DNA of 64,000 nt from Acidobacteriota bacterium. Lineage in GTDB: Bacteria; Acidobacteriota; Blastocatellia; Chloracidobacteriales; Chloracidobacteriaceae. A program made the position numbers and the translations under genes. The stretch lies in assembly GCA_016208495.1 (NCBI GenBank), contig JACQXX010000028.1:62001-126000 (forward strand), in the 5' to 3' direction. Under the pieces are notes generated by a model that was given only the letters and a program-made list of their open reading frames with translations, made no database searches and was not told the DNA's origin. Shown piece by piece: positions 35,395 through 47,400 of this stretch. Position 1 is the first letter of the stretch; each line of letters begins with the position of its first letter.

Positions 35395-38300
35395 TTAAAA
35401 GGTAAGCCGAACACCAAATTGGAAGAGCCGTGGTGCAAACGAACTCAAATATCGATTCCGGGTGACGGTATAGCGACCGTTTTCTTGTGGTGGAAGATTA
35501 AAATTCCCGTCGGCGTCCCGTTGGAAAATGCGATTGAATTGATCAATATTGACCCGGTTGAAAAGATTAAACACCTCAGCAATGACTGAAACCGAATAGC
35601 GTTCTTTGATCGAGAAGTTCCGGGTCAACCGGACATCAACATTAGAAAAATTGGGCGAAACACCGACATTTCGCCCAATTGGGCGGGAAACACCATCTGG
35701 GCCAACCACTTGCGGGCGATCATAGAGCACGTCGTTTGAATCCAGATCGGCACCAGCCTGGAGGTTAAATGGACGACCGGAATTGAGTGCGATAATGGTT
35801 GAGAGCGAAAAGTTTTTCAAGAATTTGTTCTGGGTATAGTTTAAATCCCACGACCCTGAGAACAAAAACCGGTGGCGGACATCCTGAAGTGATAATCCGC
35901 GTTCGCTGCGCAGGTTAAAGACATTCTCGATTTCCTGAACGCCACCCACATAGTCTGACGAGTTATCAATCGTTTTCGAAAACGTGTAGCTGGCCTGAAA
36001 GCCAAAATTATTGGCAAACCGGCGATTGATCGAACTTGACAGGCCATGGAAATAGCTATCAAAGGCTGATTCGTAATACAGAACTGCCCCACGGGCGGTA
36101 TCAACCCGGCCATTGAGATAACTCTGGGCCAAAATTGGTTCCGGTCGAACCACTGGATTTACATCACGCGTGCCAAAGAGCCGAATGCCGCGTGTGTAGT
36201 TGTACGATATATTCAGAATTGTCTTTGGAGTCAGGAAATAGTTAAAACCCAAACTTGTTTGTTGAGTGTAGCTGGTTTGTAGATTTTGTTGAACTTCGTC
36301 CTCCAACCCAAATTGGCGGGTAAACCCTACGTTTTCAGGAATCTGGTCTGAAGCTGGGAAGTTACGCGTTGGGCGCTGGAAGGTCAGGATCGTTTCGGGC
36401 AGCAGTTGGAATGAGGTGGTGCGACCTTTGGGAAAGGCGGCAAAGATCGGTCCGATATTTGGGGTTGCGAAAAACAACCCATACGTGGCGTACAGCGAAA
36501 GTTTAGGAAATTTACTTGGGTTATATGACAGTGCCACGCGTGGACTGAGGTCGCCTTTATTGCCATCCAAAAACTGCGTGGTGAACCGGTCATAGCGCAG
36601 GCCCAGCTTGAGCATCAGGTTATCACGCAATTTGATGTCATCTTGAATAAAGGTGGAAAAGAAGTTTTGAGTCACCTCTAGTGGTTTTTGGGAAATGAAT
36701 CCCTGGGCATAAAAGGTCGGAAGCGGCAGGTTGGCCAGGTCCAGGTTGTCTGGGAAATTTGGAGAATTGGCAAACAAGGGTACCAGTGGTGCCAGGGCGC
36801 TCAAAAATGTCTTTTGATCCGCTGACCGCAAGCTGGGATCAAACGCCTCAAGCGCACTAAAAAAACCATCTCCTGGCAAGCCAATAAATCGCAAATCCAG
36901 GTCATTAAACGTAATTGAACCCTGTTCACGGCTGGGAAGGCGGTTTTTCGCCATAATCCGCAGGAAATCAACCCCGAATTTAAGCTGGTGGTTGCCTCGT
37001 GAAAGCGAGACGTTATCCACAATCTGGAAAATGTTGACCCGTCGTGGCTGGTTGAGAAAGATCGGTGGTCCGAAGACGATGCGACCTACATCGCCGCTAT
37101 TGATTGACACCCGGGGACTCACCGTATCAGTCAGCACATCCTGAGACCGATGGCTATACAGGAACCTGGTTTCATTCACCATGTTCAGATTGGCGTTGAT
37201 ATAGGTATTGCTGGCGGCAAACTGATTATCATTGAGCCGCTGTGTCCCCGAGTTGGATCGGTCGGTTAACGCCCCAACCGGCTCAAAGTTACCGTCGAAA
37301 GTTCCACCATAATTGTAGCGCAGGGTAAGCAGGTTGTTGGCATTGACCTGCATGTCGGTTCTTGCCAGGACAGAGGTGTTTCCGAGTGCAAACGGTTGGG
37401 CCCCATTATCAACATAGGAAAACCCGATTCGGCGGGCTGATTGAACAATATTTTCAGGAATGGTGATAATGTTGTTTTGTTTCACTGAAAGACGCTCAAA
37501 TGAAGCGAAATAAAAGAGTTTATCTTTTTTGATCGGACCGCCGACTGTCGCGCCAAACTGGTATTGTTTATACGGCGGATTTTCCTCGGCAAAGGCATTG
37601 CGGGCACTGACGGCATCGTTGCGGACAAAGAAAAAGGTCGTTCCGTGGTGATCGTTTGTCCCACCTTTGGTCACGATGTTGACCACCCCGCCCAGGGCGC
37701 GGCCAAATTCAGCCGAATAGCTATCTGAGACCACCTGAAATTCGCGCACGGCTTCCTGACTAAATGTTGACCGGACGGTGCCAACGTTACTGTCGTTGTT
37801 GTCCAATCCATCAATGGTGACGTTGTTTTGGCGGCTTGACTGGCCATTAAACGATAATCCGGAAGTTGCGGCCACCCCTTGAACCGGTAGCCGGTCAACC
37901 GTCACCCGTGGGGCCGTAACGGCAAAATCCAGGAAGTTCCGGCGGTTGATAGGCAGATTGTCAATCCGGTCCGACCCATTGATGGCGCTGCTTTCGGTCT
38001 TGCCTTGTTCAAAGGAAACTGCGGCCTCAACGTTGACGGTTTCGACGGCGCCTTCAGGCACCAGTGTCATTTGAACCAGCGCTGAAGTACCGATATTGAT
38101 CAGTACCCGTTCTTTTTTCGGTGCAAAGCCTTCGAGTTCCACCAGAACTTCATAATTTCCAGGCGGCAATTGCAAAAATTGATAGTTGCCGTCTTCATCG
38201 GCGTCAGCAGTCCGTTCCAGATTGGTTTCAATTTGTCTGGCTTTGACTGGGGCACCGGCAATCACCGCACCGCCAATGTCTTTCACCCGCCCAACAATCA

Positions 38301-38439
38301 TGCCAGTGGTTGAGCCGCTTTGGGCTTTCACTGTTGAAATCGGAGTATTCAAGCTGATGGCAACTACACTCAAGAGGCTCAACAAGCCCAAAAAAACAGT
38401 ATTCCGTAATAGATTGTTGGTCGACATAGGTTTTTTCAT
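35395..38439 (-). CDS. Oar-type TonB-dependent receptor
   Basis: A 1014-residue outer-membrane receptor. A signal peptide (about 1-39, ending VKAQ) precedes an N-terminal carboxypeptidase-regulatory beta-sandwich (TGMIVGRVKDIGGAVIAGAP, then LPPGNYEVLVELEGF), a plug region (PINRRNFLDFAVTAPRVTVD, GLDNNDSNVGTVR) and a long C-terminal barrel with alternating aromatic strands, ending FQFGVRLTF with the terminal Phe of outer-membrane proteins. This expanded family is typical of Acidobacteriota and usually thought to import oligosaccharides or peptides. It follows the NRPS by 45 bp on the same strand and might be co-transcribed. Confidence 0.93.
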   Translation of the reverse strand: MKKPMSTNNLLRNTVFLGLLSLLSVVAISLNTPISTVKAQSGSTTGMIVGRVKDIGGAVIAGAPVKARQIETNLERTADADEDGNYQFLQLPPGNYEVLVELEGFAPKKERVLINIGTSALVQMTLVPEGAVETVNVEAAVSFEQGKTESSAINGSDRIDNLPINRRNFLDFAVTAPRVTVDRLPVQGVAATSGLSFNGQSSRQNNVTIDGLDNNDSNVGTVRSTFSQEAVREFQVVSDSYSAEFGRALGGVVNIVTKGGTNDHHGTTFFFVRNDAVSARNAFAEENPPYKQYQFGATVGGPIKKDKLFYFASFERLSVKQNNIITIPENIVQSARRIGFSYVDNGAQPFALGNTSVLARTDMQVNANNLLTLRYNYGGTFDGNFEPVGALTDRSNSGTQRLNDNQFAASNTYINANLNMVNETRFLYSHRSQDVLTDTVSPRVSINSGDVGRIVFGPPIFLNQPRRVNIFQIVDNVSLSRGNHQLKFGVDFLRIMAKNRLPSREQGSITFNDLDLRFIGLPGDGFFSALEAFDPSLRSADQKTFLSALAPLVPLFANSPNFPDNLDLANLPLPTFYAQGFISQKPLEVTQNFFSTFIQDDIKLRDNLMLKLGLRYDRFTTQFLDGNKGDLSPRVALSYNPSKFPKLSLYATYGLFFATPNIGPIFAAFPKGRTTSFQLLPETILTFQRPTRNFPASDQIPENVGFTRQFGLEDEVQQNLQTSYTQQTSLGFNYFLTPKTILNISYNYTRGIRLFGTRDVNPVVRPEPILAQSYLNGRVDTARGAVLYYESAFDSYFHGLSSSINRRFANNFGFQASYTFSKTIDNSSDYVGGVQEIENVFNLRSERGLSLQDVRHRFLFSGSWDLNYTQNKFLKNFSLSTIIALNSGRPFNLQAGADLDSNDVLYDRPQVVGPDGVSRPIGRNVGVSPNFSNVDVRLTRNFSIKERYSVSVIAEVFNLFNRVNIDQFNRIFQRDADGNFNLPPQENGRYTVTRNRYLSSFAPRLFQFGVRLTF

Positions 38440-38483
38440 CAGAGGGTGCAGGGAAGTTTAAGAAGTTAAGGGTTATAGAAAAC

Positions 38484-41400
38484 TTACAGGAAGGTTGAGA
38501 GTTGACTGTTGATACCCTCTTGCATTTTTTCAAGGATTTGCATGTATTCTCTGAAAACCTGGATAATTGCTTCTGGCTCGAAATAGGCAATGTCGTAGGT
38601 CGCCCATATCGAAACAGATTGACTTGGTGTGATACTGAGGCTGAGCGGATAATGCCAGACATCATAGCATTCTTCTTCTGCCCATTCCAAATCAGTGGTT
38701 GATGGATTTTTGGCTTCGCCCCGGTAGTAGTTTTGAAAACGGATTACACTTAAACCCTTGAGTGCCTGGATTGAAGGATATTCTGATGGGCAGTCTGCCC
38801 CCCAGGGAAAATGTGGAACTTGCTGTATCTCTAGCAATTGGGTATGAAGCGCCTGAATCCATTCAATCACAAGTTGCTGTTTTGAAAGGTGCGTACATAA
38901 AGGTACTGTATTCATCAGTAGCCCAACAATAAATTCAGCCTTTGGTAGATCAATTGCTCGTCCTGAAACAGTGACTCCAAAAGTTATGAAAGGCTGATCA
39001 TTATGGCGAGCCAAAAGCAAAGCCCAGGCTGCCTGGAAAAGAGTGCTCAACGTTATCTGGGCCGCCCTGGCAACCTGTGAGAGCCTTTGAGTTTGAGTTT
39101 CTGAAATGGTGAAGTGATAACCACTATATTGTTGACCCATTTCACTTTTTGAAAGGGTTTTTCGTGTATAAGGAAGGATCGTAGGCTGCGATACTTGAGA
39201 AAGAACCTGTCTCCAGAAATGTTGAATTGGCTGTAAATCCTGATTTTGATACCACTTCCAAAAAGTATTGTAACTTGGGGAGGTTGGGAGTTGAGGATTT
39301 TTTCCTTGAGATAGGGCTCGATAGACAATTTGAACTTCATTCAAAACGAGAGACACACTCCATCCATCAACCAGTAAGTGAGGTAGTGTCCAAACCAGCC
39401 AGGCTGTGGTTGAGGAAGTTTGAATAAAACTAAGCCTCAAGAGGGGGGCTTCGTCCAAATCAATCCTTCGCTCTCGATCTTGTATCAACCAGGATCGAAA
39501 TTGGGCTCTTTGTTCCTCAAAGGGAAGGTTTGTCCAATCGAGTTCAACCCAATAATCCTGCTGTTTACCCAGAATAAGTTGAAGAGTACCAATTTCATCC
39601 TGGTTGACAAAGACACTTGAAAAAATCGGGTGGCGTTGCAACACGTATTGCCACGCCGTTTTCAGTTTCCCCGTATCAAAGTGGCCTTTCACTTCTATTG
39701 CATTTTGCAACCGGTATACACTTAGGTTGGGAGTCTTTTTGAGGTGTTCCAGCATGGCTTGCTGACCAGCAGTTAGTGGGAACACCGCTTTGGCTGAGTG
39801 ATAGCGTTGGAGCAACCAGGATTGCTGTTCAAAACTGAGTTGGACAAAACTGTTTTCAAAGTGTGGAGATCCCTGACCTGATCCAGATCGAAGTTGATCA
39901 ATGATTGACCGGAGTTTAATCATGAGTAATTGGGTAAGATGATCAACGGTTCCCAGATGATGAACATTGGTGCCATACGCCCAATCAATTTTAAGTTGCT
40001 TATTTTGAATTGCTGCAGAGAAATCAAATAAGTATTTTCTCTGGGCACGGGGACTATGAAATCCTCCATCAATTGACTCTAATTGGTTAAACAATTGAGA
40101 GTTTCCGATTGTCTGATCAATCTGACTCAAGTAATTGTAACTGATTTGTGCCTGGGGGAGTTGTGAAAATTGGACTTGAACCTCTGGATCACTCAAATAT
40201 CGGAGAACCCCAAATCCAATTCCCCGGTTTGGAACTTTGCTCAGGGTGGTTTTCACATGCTGAATGGCGGCATTCATTGTGGTTTGCGGTGCGACCTCAA
40301 TAACAAGTGGATAAATCGAAGTAAACCATCCAACTGTTCGAGACAGGTCAACATTTTGGAAAAGGTCTTCACGGCCATAGCTTTCCAAGTCAATGAAGAC
40401 TGTTTGACTTTGTGTCCATTCAGAAATTGTCAGAATAAGACAGGAAAGAAGTACCTCATTGACAGATACCTGGAAAGTAGGCTGGAGTTGCCGCAGAAGA
40501 CACTCCGTTTCGGACTCGTTCAATGAAACACTAATGTGCGCAACGGAACCTTCGGTATTAATTCCCTGACTATTAACTGGCAAAATGCCAACTGATCCCC
40601 AATTCAGACCAAGCCAGTATGCTTGCTCCTGTTTGAGTGTTTCTGAGTCTGCATAGCTTCGAAGTTGTTTAGCCCAGTGTTGAACTGGTGTTGTTTTCAT
40701 CGGCAACTGGACAGGTAGTTCTTGAAGGATTTGCAAATAGGCAGTCTCCAGGTCTTCCAAAAGAATCCGCCAGGAAATTGCATCCACAACCAAATGATGG
40801 ATGGCAATAAATAATTGGTCGGTTTCAGTTTCCCCAAATGAAAGCTGAATCATCCGGATGAGAGGGCCTTCGGAAAGGTTCAAGCTGGCTTGAGCTTCTC
40901 TGAGAGCTTGATCACATTTTTTCTTTCTTAATTCATTTGGGGCGTCAGAAAAAGCGATATGTATATAAGGAAGATTGTCATCTGGTTGCTGGTATGACTG
41001 AACCCATTGGCCTTCCTCAAAGAAAAACCGGGTGCGCAGGGCATCATGCTGTACAAGCAACCTGAAAAGCGCTTTTTGGAGGATTTCGTCTTTTAATTTA
41101 TCCTTCGTGCTGAGCAGAATTGCCTGATTCCAATGATGTGAATCTTCCAGATTTTGCTCAAAAAACCAGCATTGGATTGGTGTTAGCAAGCCAGAACCTA
41201 AAACGAGACCCTGTTCGCTGGTTGCTATTTGAGGAGTTACACTCCTTTGAGCAAGCTGAGCAATCGTTGGGAATTGAAAGAGTTGTTTTGGAGAGATTTG
41301 AACCCCAGCCTGATTGGCTTTTGAAATTACCTGAATACTCAAAAGCGAATCACCGCCCAAAGCAAAGAAGTTGTCATAAACTCCAACCTGTGTCAGTCCA

Positions 41401-44400
41401 AGTACCTCACACCAAATTCGAGCAAGTGTAGTCTCTGTTAATGTTTGAGGAGCCGTAAATTCGACTTTGCTGGTTACTCCATATTCAGGAGCCGGAAGGA
41501 GTTTGCGATCTACCTTGCCGCTGGTGGTGAGGGGGAAGGTCTCCAGGGTGACAAAGGTCGCTGGAATCATATAGTCCGGCAATCGCTGGCCAAGGTGTTG
41601 ACGCAGGTCAGCCGGGGAAGGAGTTGTTCCAGCCGGGAGCACGTAGGTGACAAGGCGTTTGTCACCGGGACGGTCTTCACGAGCCATCACCACGGCCTGT
41701 CGAATGCCAGGATGGTCTTCCAGTGCGGCTTCAATTTCACCGAGTTCAATCCGAAAGCCACGAATCTTGACCTGATGGTCAAGGCGGCCAAGGTATTCAA
41801 TATTGCCGTCAGGGAGAAACCGGGCAAGGTCACCGGTTCTATACAGGGTTCGGGGTTCAGGGTTCAGGGTTTGGCCTTGAGCCTGGGAAAGTTCCGATGT
41901 TTCCCTGAAGCCTTGCTCCAAACTTTCCTTAGCCTGGCCATCAATTGAATCATGCTCTGTTGCTTCAGAATCTCTGAACCCTGAACCCTGAACCCTGACC
42001 CCTGAGATGAATTTCTCAGCCGTCAGTTCCGGACGATTCCAGTAGCCGCGACCAACCCCGATTCCGCCTATATGCAATTCACCGGGAACTCCAATCGGGG
42101 TTGGCTGGCCGAAGGAGTCGAGAATGAAAATCTGAAGATTGGCAATCGGACGACCAATCGGGACAAAGGGAAGTGGAGAATTGGGTGTGCATTCCCAAAA
42201 GGTGACGTCCACTGCTGCTTCAGTCGGGCCATAGAGGTTGTGGAGTTCGCACAAGAGCCGGTCAAAGAACCGTTGCTGAAGGTCGAGCGAAAGGGCTTCA
42301 CCGCTACAGATGACCCGTTTGATCGAGGTGCAGGTTTCAACCTGTTCTGCCTGGAGAAAGGCCACCAGCATTGACGGAACAAAATGCAGGGTAGTGATGT
42401 GATGCTGGCGGATTACCTCAACCAGATAGGCTGGATCTTTGTGCATCCCAGGTTGGGCGACAACCAGTTGGGCACCAGTCAGAAGTGGCCAGAAGAATTC
42501 CCAGACCGAGACGTCAAAACTGAAGGGTGTTTTTTGAAGGACGCGATCTGCTGGGGTGAGGTGATAGGCATCCTGCATCCAGCAGAGGCGGTTGACGATT
42601 CCCCGATGCTCATTCATTGCACCTTTGGGTTTCCCCGTGGACCCAGAGGTGTAAATGACATAGGCAAGATGGGTTTCAGTTACGGGACTGGCAAGATTGT
42701 GAACTGGAAAGTTGGAAAGTGTGGACCAGTCACGATCAAAACAGAATACCTGAGCGGAAACCGACTGTAACCGATCAAGCAAGGTCGAATGGGTCAGAAC
42801 GACTGGCGCCTGGGCATCTTCAATCACATAGGCGAGGCGATCCTGGGGATATTCGGGGTCAAGCGGGACATAGGCACCACCGGCTTTGAGGATGGCGAGC
42901 AAGCCAACGACCATTTCCAGGGAGCGTTCAACACAGATCCCAACCAGGACATCCGGACCAACGCCCTGGTGCTGCAGGGAATGGGCGAGTTGATTGGCCT
43001 GGGAGTTGAGTTCGTGGTAGGTCAAAGACTGGTCTTCAAAGACAATTGCGATGGCATCTGGGGTGCGTTCAACCTGGGCTTCAATCAACTGGTGCAGGCA
43101 GACATCACGCGGGTAATCAGCCTGGGTGGCATTCCATTCGACCAGCAGTTGGTGGCGTTCAGCTTCAGTCAGGATTGGGAGGTGTCCAACTGGGAGAGTT
43201 GGATTTGAAACGGCCCCAGTCAGGAGGGTTTCATAGTAGCTGAAGAACCGGTCAATGGTTGATTGGTCAAAGAGATCGGAATTGAATTCAAAGGTGATAG
43301 CCAGTCCCTGGGGAGATTCCTCGACGTCACAGGTCAGATCAAATTTGGCAATCCGGGTTTCACTTTCCACCAGTTCAAGCTGCAGGTCGCCAAAATCAAA
43401 CGTGAGGTGGGGTGTGTTCTGCATCACGAACATCACCTGAAACAAAGGCGAACGACTCAAATCCCGTTCGGGATGGAGTTCTTCAACCAGCTTCTCAAAG
43501 GGAACATCCTGATGGGTAAAGGCATCCACCGTGGTTTGGCGAACCTGGGCGAGCAAGTCAAGAAACGTGGGATTGTGGGAAAGGTCAGCGCGCAGAACCA
43601 GGGTGTTGACAAACAGACCAATCAGGTTTTCGGTTTCAAGCTGGTTGCGCCCGGCGATGGGGGTGCCAACGGCAATGTCACTCTGCCCACTCAGCCGATG
43701 GAGCAGGGTCTGGAATCCGGCCAGCAAGACCATAAACAGTGTGGCGTGGTGCTGACGGCTAAGCTGAGTAAGCTGGTCAACCAGTTCCCTGGAATAGAGG
43801 GTCTTCACTCGTGCCCCCCGAAAACTCTGGATTGCTGGTCGGGGTCGGTCGGTGGGGAGGTTGAGTGATTCCAGGCCCGCCAGTTGTTGTTTCCAGTAGT
43901 CAAGCTGAGGTCGCAACCGCTCATCCGTCAGCCAACCGCGTTGCCAGACGGCAAAGTCGGAATATTGAATCGTGAGTGACGGCAAGGGGGATGGCTGGTG
44001 ATGGAGAAAGGCTTGATACAGGGTGTGGAGTTCAGTGAGGAAAACACTCAACGACCAGCCGTCGGCTGCGATGTGATGAATGGTCACCAGGAGAATGTGC
44101 TGGTCTGGCGCCAGGCGCAGCACGGAAAAGCGGATCAACGGGCCTGCCGTGAGGGAGAACGGCTGATGGGCTTCCTGACTGGCAAGGGTCTGGACCTCGG
44201 ATTCCTGGTCAGGTACCGACAGGGAGGAAAGATCAGTGATTGAGAGCTGTTGATCACCAACCGGTGCAATCACTTGCACTGGCTGACCGTCAACCTGAGC
44301 AAAAGTGGTGCGCAGGGCTTCGTGGCGGGAAATGATTTCATTCAGACTCTGGGCCAGGGCCTCAACATCAAGCGGTCCGCTGAGTCGGAGCACGCCCGGC

Positions 44401-47400
44401 ATATTGTACATCGGGCTATCTGGTTCAAGTTGATCCAAAAACCAGAGGCGTTGCTGGGCAAACGACAGCGGCAGGTGCTGATCGCGTAAAACCCGACTGA
44501 TCGGAGGTGAAGCCTGAAAATCTGCCTGAGGATGAGCCACAAGCTGAGAGAAAGCTTCCAGAGTTGGCGCTTCAAACAGGGAACGCACCGGGAGTTCAAT
44601 CTGAAGCACCGTGCGCAACCGGGAAATAACTTGAGTGGCCAGAAGTGAATGTCCTCCCAGTTCAAAGAAATGGCTGTGTAGATAAAGGGGGCTATCCCCC
44701 AGGACCTCCCGCCAGATTCCAGCCAGAATCTCTTCGAATGGGTTCAACATGCGGCTGGTTGGGAGTGATTGGTCTAGTTGGTATCCTTCTGGTGGAGGCA
44801 AAGCACGCTGATCAATTTTCCCATTAGGTGTCAAAGGAAATGAATCGAGGATCACAAAAGCGGCAGGGAGCATATAGGCAGGGAGCCGCTGGCTCAAGTA
44901 CTGACGCAGGTTATTGATCGGAATTTGTGCTTCGGGTGCAAGTAAATAGGCGACAAGGCGTTTGTCGCCTGGGCGATCTTCGCGAACCACAACCAATGCC
45001 TGTTTGATAAATGGATGATTTCCCAAAGCCACTTCAATTTCACCCAATTCGATGCGAAAACCACGCAACTTAACCTGAAAATCAATGCGTCCGAGGAATT
45101 CAATATTTCCGTCAGGAAGATACCGGGTAAGATCGCCAGTGCGATAGAGGCGGGCTGTAGGATCGGATGAAAAAGGGTTTGGAATGAACTTTTCAGCAGT
45201 GAGTTCAGGTCGATTCAAATAGCCACGAGCGAGACCGTCACCGCCAATGCAGAGTTCACCAGGGACGCCGATTGGAACAAGCTGCAAATTACGGTCTAGA
45301 ATATACGCCTGAACATTGGCCATAGGGCGGCCAATTGGAAGTTCTGTCCAGGTTTCCATTTCAGGCGACCAGGCCGGTGGCGCATAGGCAATGCACGTCA
45401 CGGTTGCTTCGGTCGGACCGTAGCCGTTGATCCAGGGTGCACGGCCTTGGCCAAGTTTTTGCCATTGGGCCGATGTGACCGGCGAGGCTTTTTCCCCGCC
45501 AACAAAAGCAATTCGCAGACTGACGGGAAGTGGTGTGTTTGAGGTGACCAGTTCACGTGCCAGTTCGCTAAAGTAGGCCGTCGGTGGGTCAATTACCGTT
45601 ACTCGATGGCGGTCAATAAATTCAATAAATTCAGCGTAAGATGGAACAACTTTGTGGGTTCTAAGCACTACTGTGGCGCCACAAGTCAAGGCTGAAAATA
45701 TCTCTTCGGCAGCCGTGTCGAAATTGAGTGAAGCAAATTGCAAGAAACGGTCGCTGGCACTCAGTTTCAGCAGGTGCTGAACTGCGGAACACAAATTGAC
45801 GATGTTTTGATGAGTGATCAACACCCCTTTGGGCAGTCCGGTTGAGCCTGAAGTGTAGATGACATAGGCCAGATTCTCGGGTTCCGGGTTCTGGGTTCCG
45901 GGTTCCGGGTGCTTGAAGGTTGAAGATTCAAATGTGTTGATGTTCACAATCTCTGACTGGTGGGCAGGTAAAAAAGCTTCGGATTTATTGTCGGTCACAA
46001 TCACCGGAAACTGGGCATCCTGAATCATAAAGATCAGGCGTTCTTGCGGATAGGTTGGGTCAAGTGGAACATAGGCGCCACCAGCTTTGAGGATTGCCAG
46101 TAATCCGATGACCATTTCCAAGGAGCGTTCGACACAGATCCCAACCAGGACATCTGGACCAACGCCCTGGTGCTGCAGGGAATGGGCAAGTTGGGTGGCC
46201 TGGAAATTGAGTTCACCGTAGGTCAGGGACTGGTCTTCAAAGACAACCGCAATTGCATCTGGGGTTCGTTCAATTTGGGCTTCAATCAACTGGTGCAGGC
46301 ACACGTCACGCGGGTAATCAGCCTGAGTGGCATTCCATTTTTCCAATAGGTCAAGTTCATTTTGTGACACAAGTTGCAACTGATCAATTAAGCAGGTTGG
46401 TGCCTTGAGTGAAGAATCAAGCAATGTCTGATAATTGAGGGCCATCCGTTCAATTGTCGTTTTTTCAAACAAATCGGTATTAAATTCCAAAGAAAGGATG
46501 AATCTTTCTTGAGTTTCAACGACGGCCAGTGACAGGTCAAACTGCGCGATTCGTTCCTCAACCGGATACGGGGCAATTTGTAATCCACCAAAATCAACTG
46601 GTGGCTGGTCTTTCCCCGAGATCAGGGCTGAAAGATGATGTAAGCCCTGTTCTGGCAAGCGATCAAAGACAAAAGAACATTGAAAAAGTGGTGATCGGCT
46701 TGGGTCACGGACCGGGTTTAATTGTTCAACGAGGAGCGGGAATGGATAATTTTGATGGTCCAATGCCTCAAACACTGTTTGCTGAACCTGTCGCAAAAAT
46801 GTCAGAAAATCAGGATTCCCGCCACAATTGGCCCTCAATACCACTGGGTTGACAAAATAGCCAACACAGCGATTGAACTGAGTTGAAGTCCGACCGGCAA
46901 ATGGACTCCCAACCCAAATATCATCTTCTTGGGTGTACCGATGGAGTAAAATGTAGAAGGTAGTAAGAAGCACTACAAAAGGCGTGGTTTTCGCTTCAAG
47001 AGTAAAGTGTTTAAGCCGTTCAGATAAGCCTTTGTTGACGACAGTTTCAATCTTTGTACCCTGGTAGGTTTGTATCTGAGGACGAGGTTTATCAGTTAAC
47101 AGATTAAGTAATGGTGCATCTCCGGCAAGTTGTGTTTTCCAGTAATGCCAATCATTTTTGCCAGATTCGGAGTGTAACCACTGTTCCTGCCATTGCACAA
47201 AACCGGCATAAGTAGATTGAATTTCTGGTAATTGTACTTGAATGTTAGTCATCTCCGCTTTGTATAGTTGGCGTAGCTCATCAAGTAGAATAGTCAACGA
47301 CCAGAAATCAATTACAATGTGGTGCAGAACAGTCAACAGCACGTAGTCCAACTTTGAACAACGCCACAAACTCACTCTGAGGATTGGGCCTTGAGAGAGG

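Noticed and set aside
35395-38439. TonB receptor as a siderophore receptor of the NRPS cluster
   Set aside because: The sequence is the common acidobacterial Oar type, which is numerous in such genomes; nothing in it points to a siderophore.
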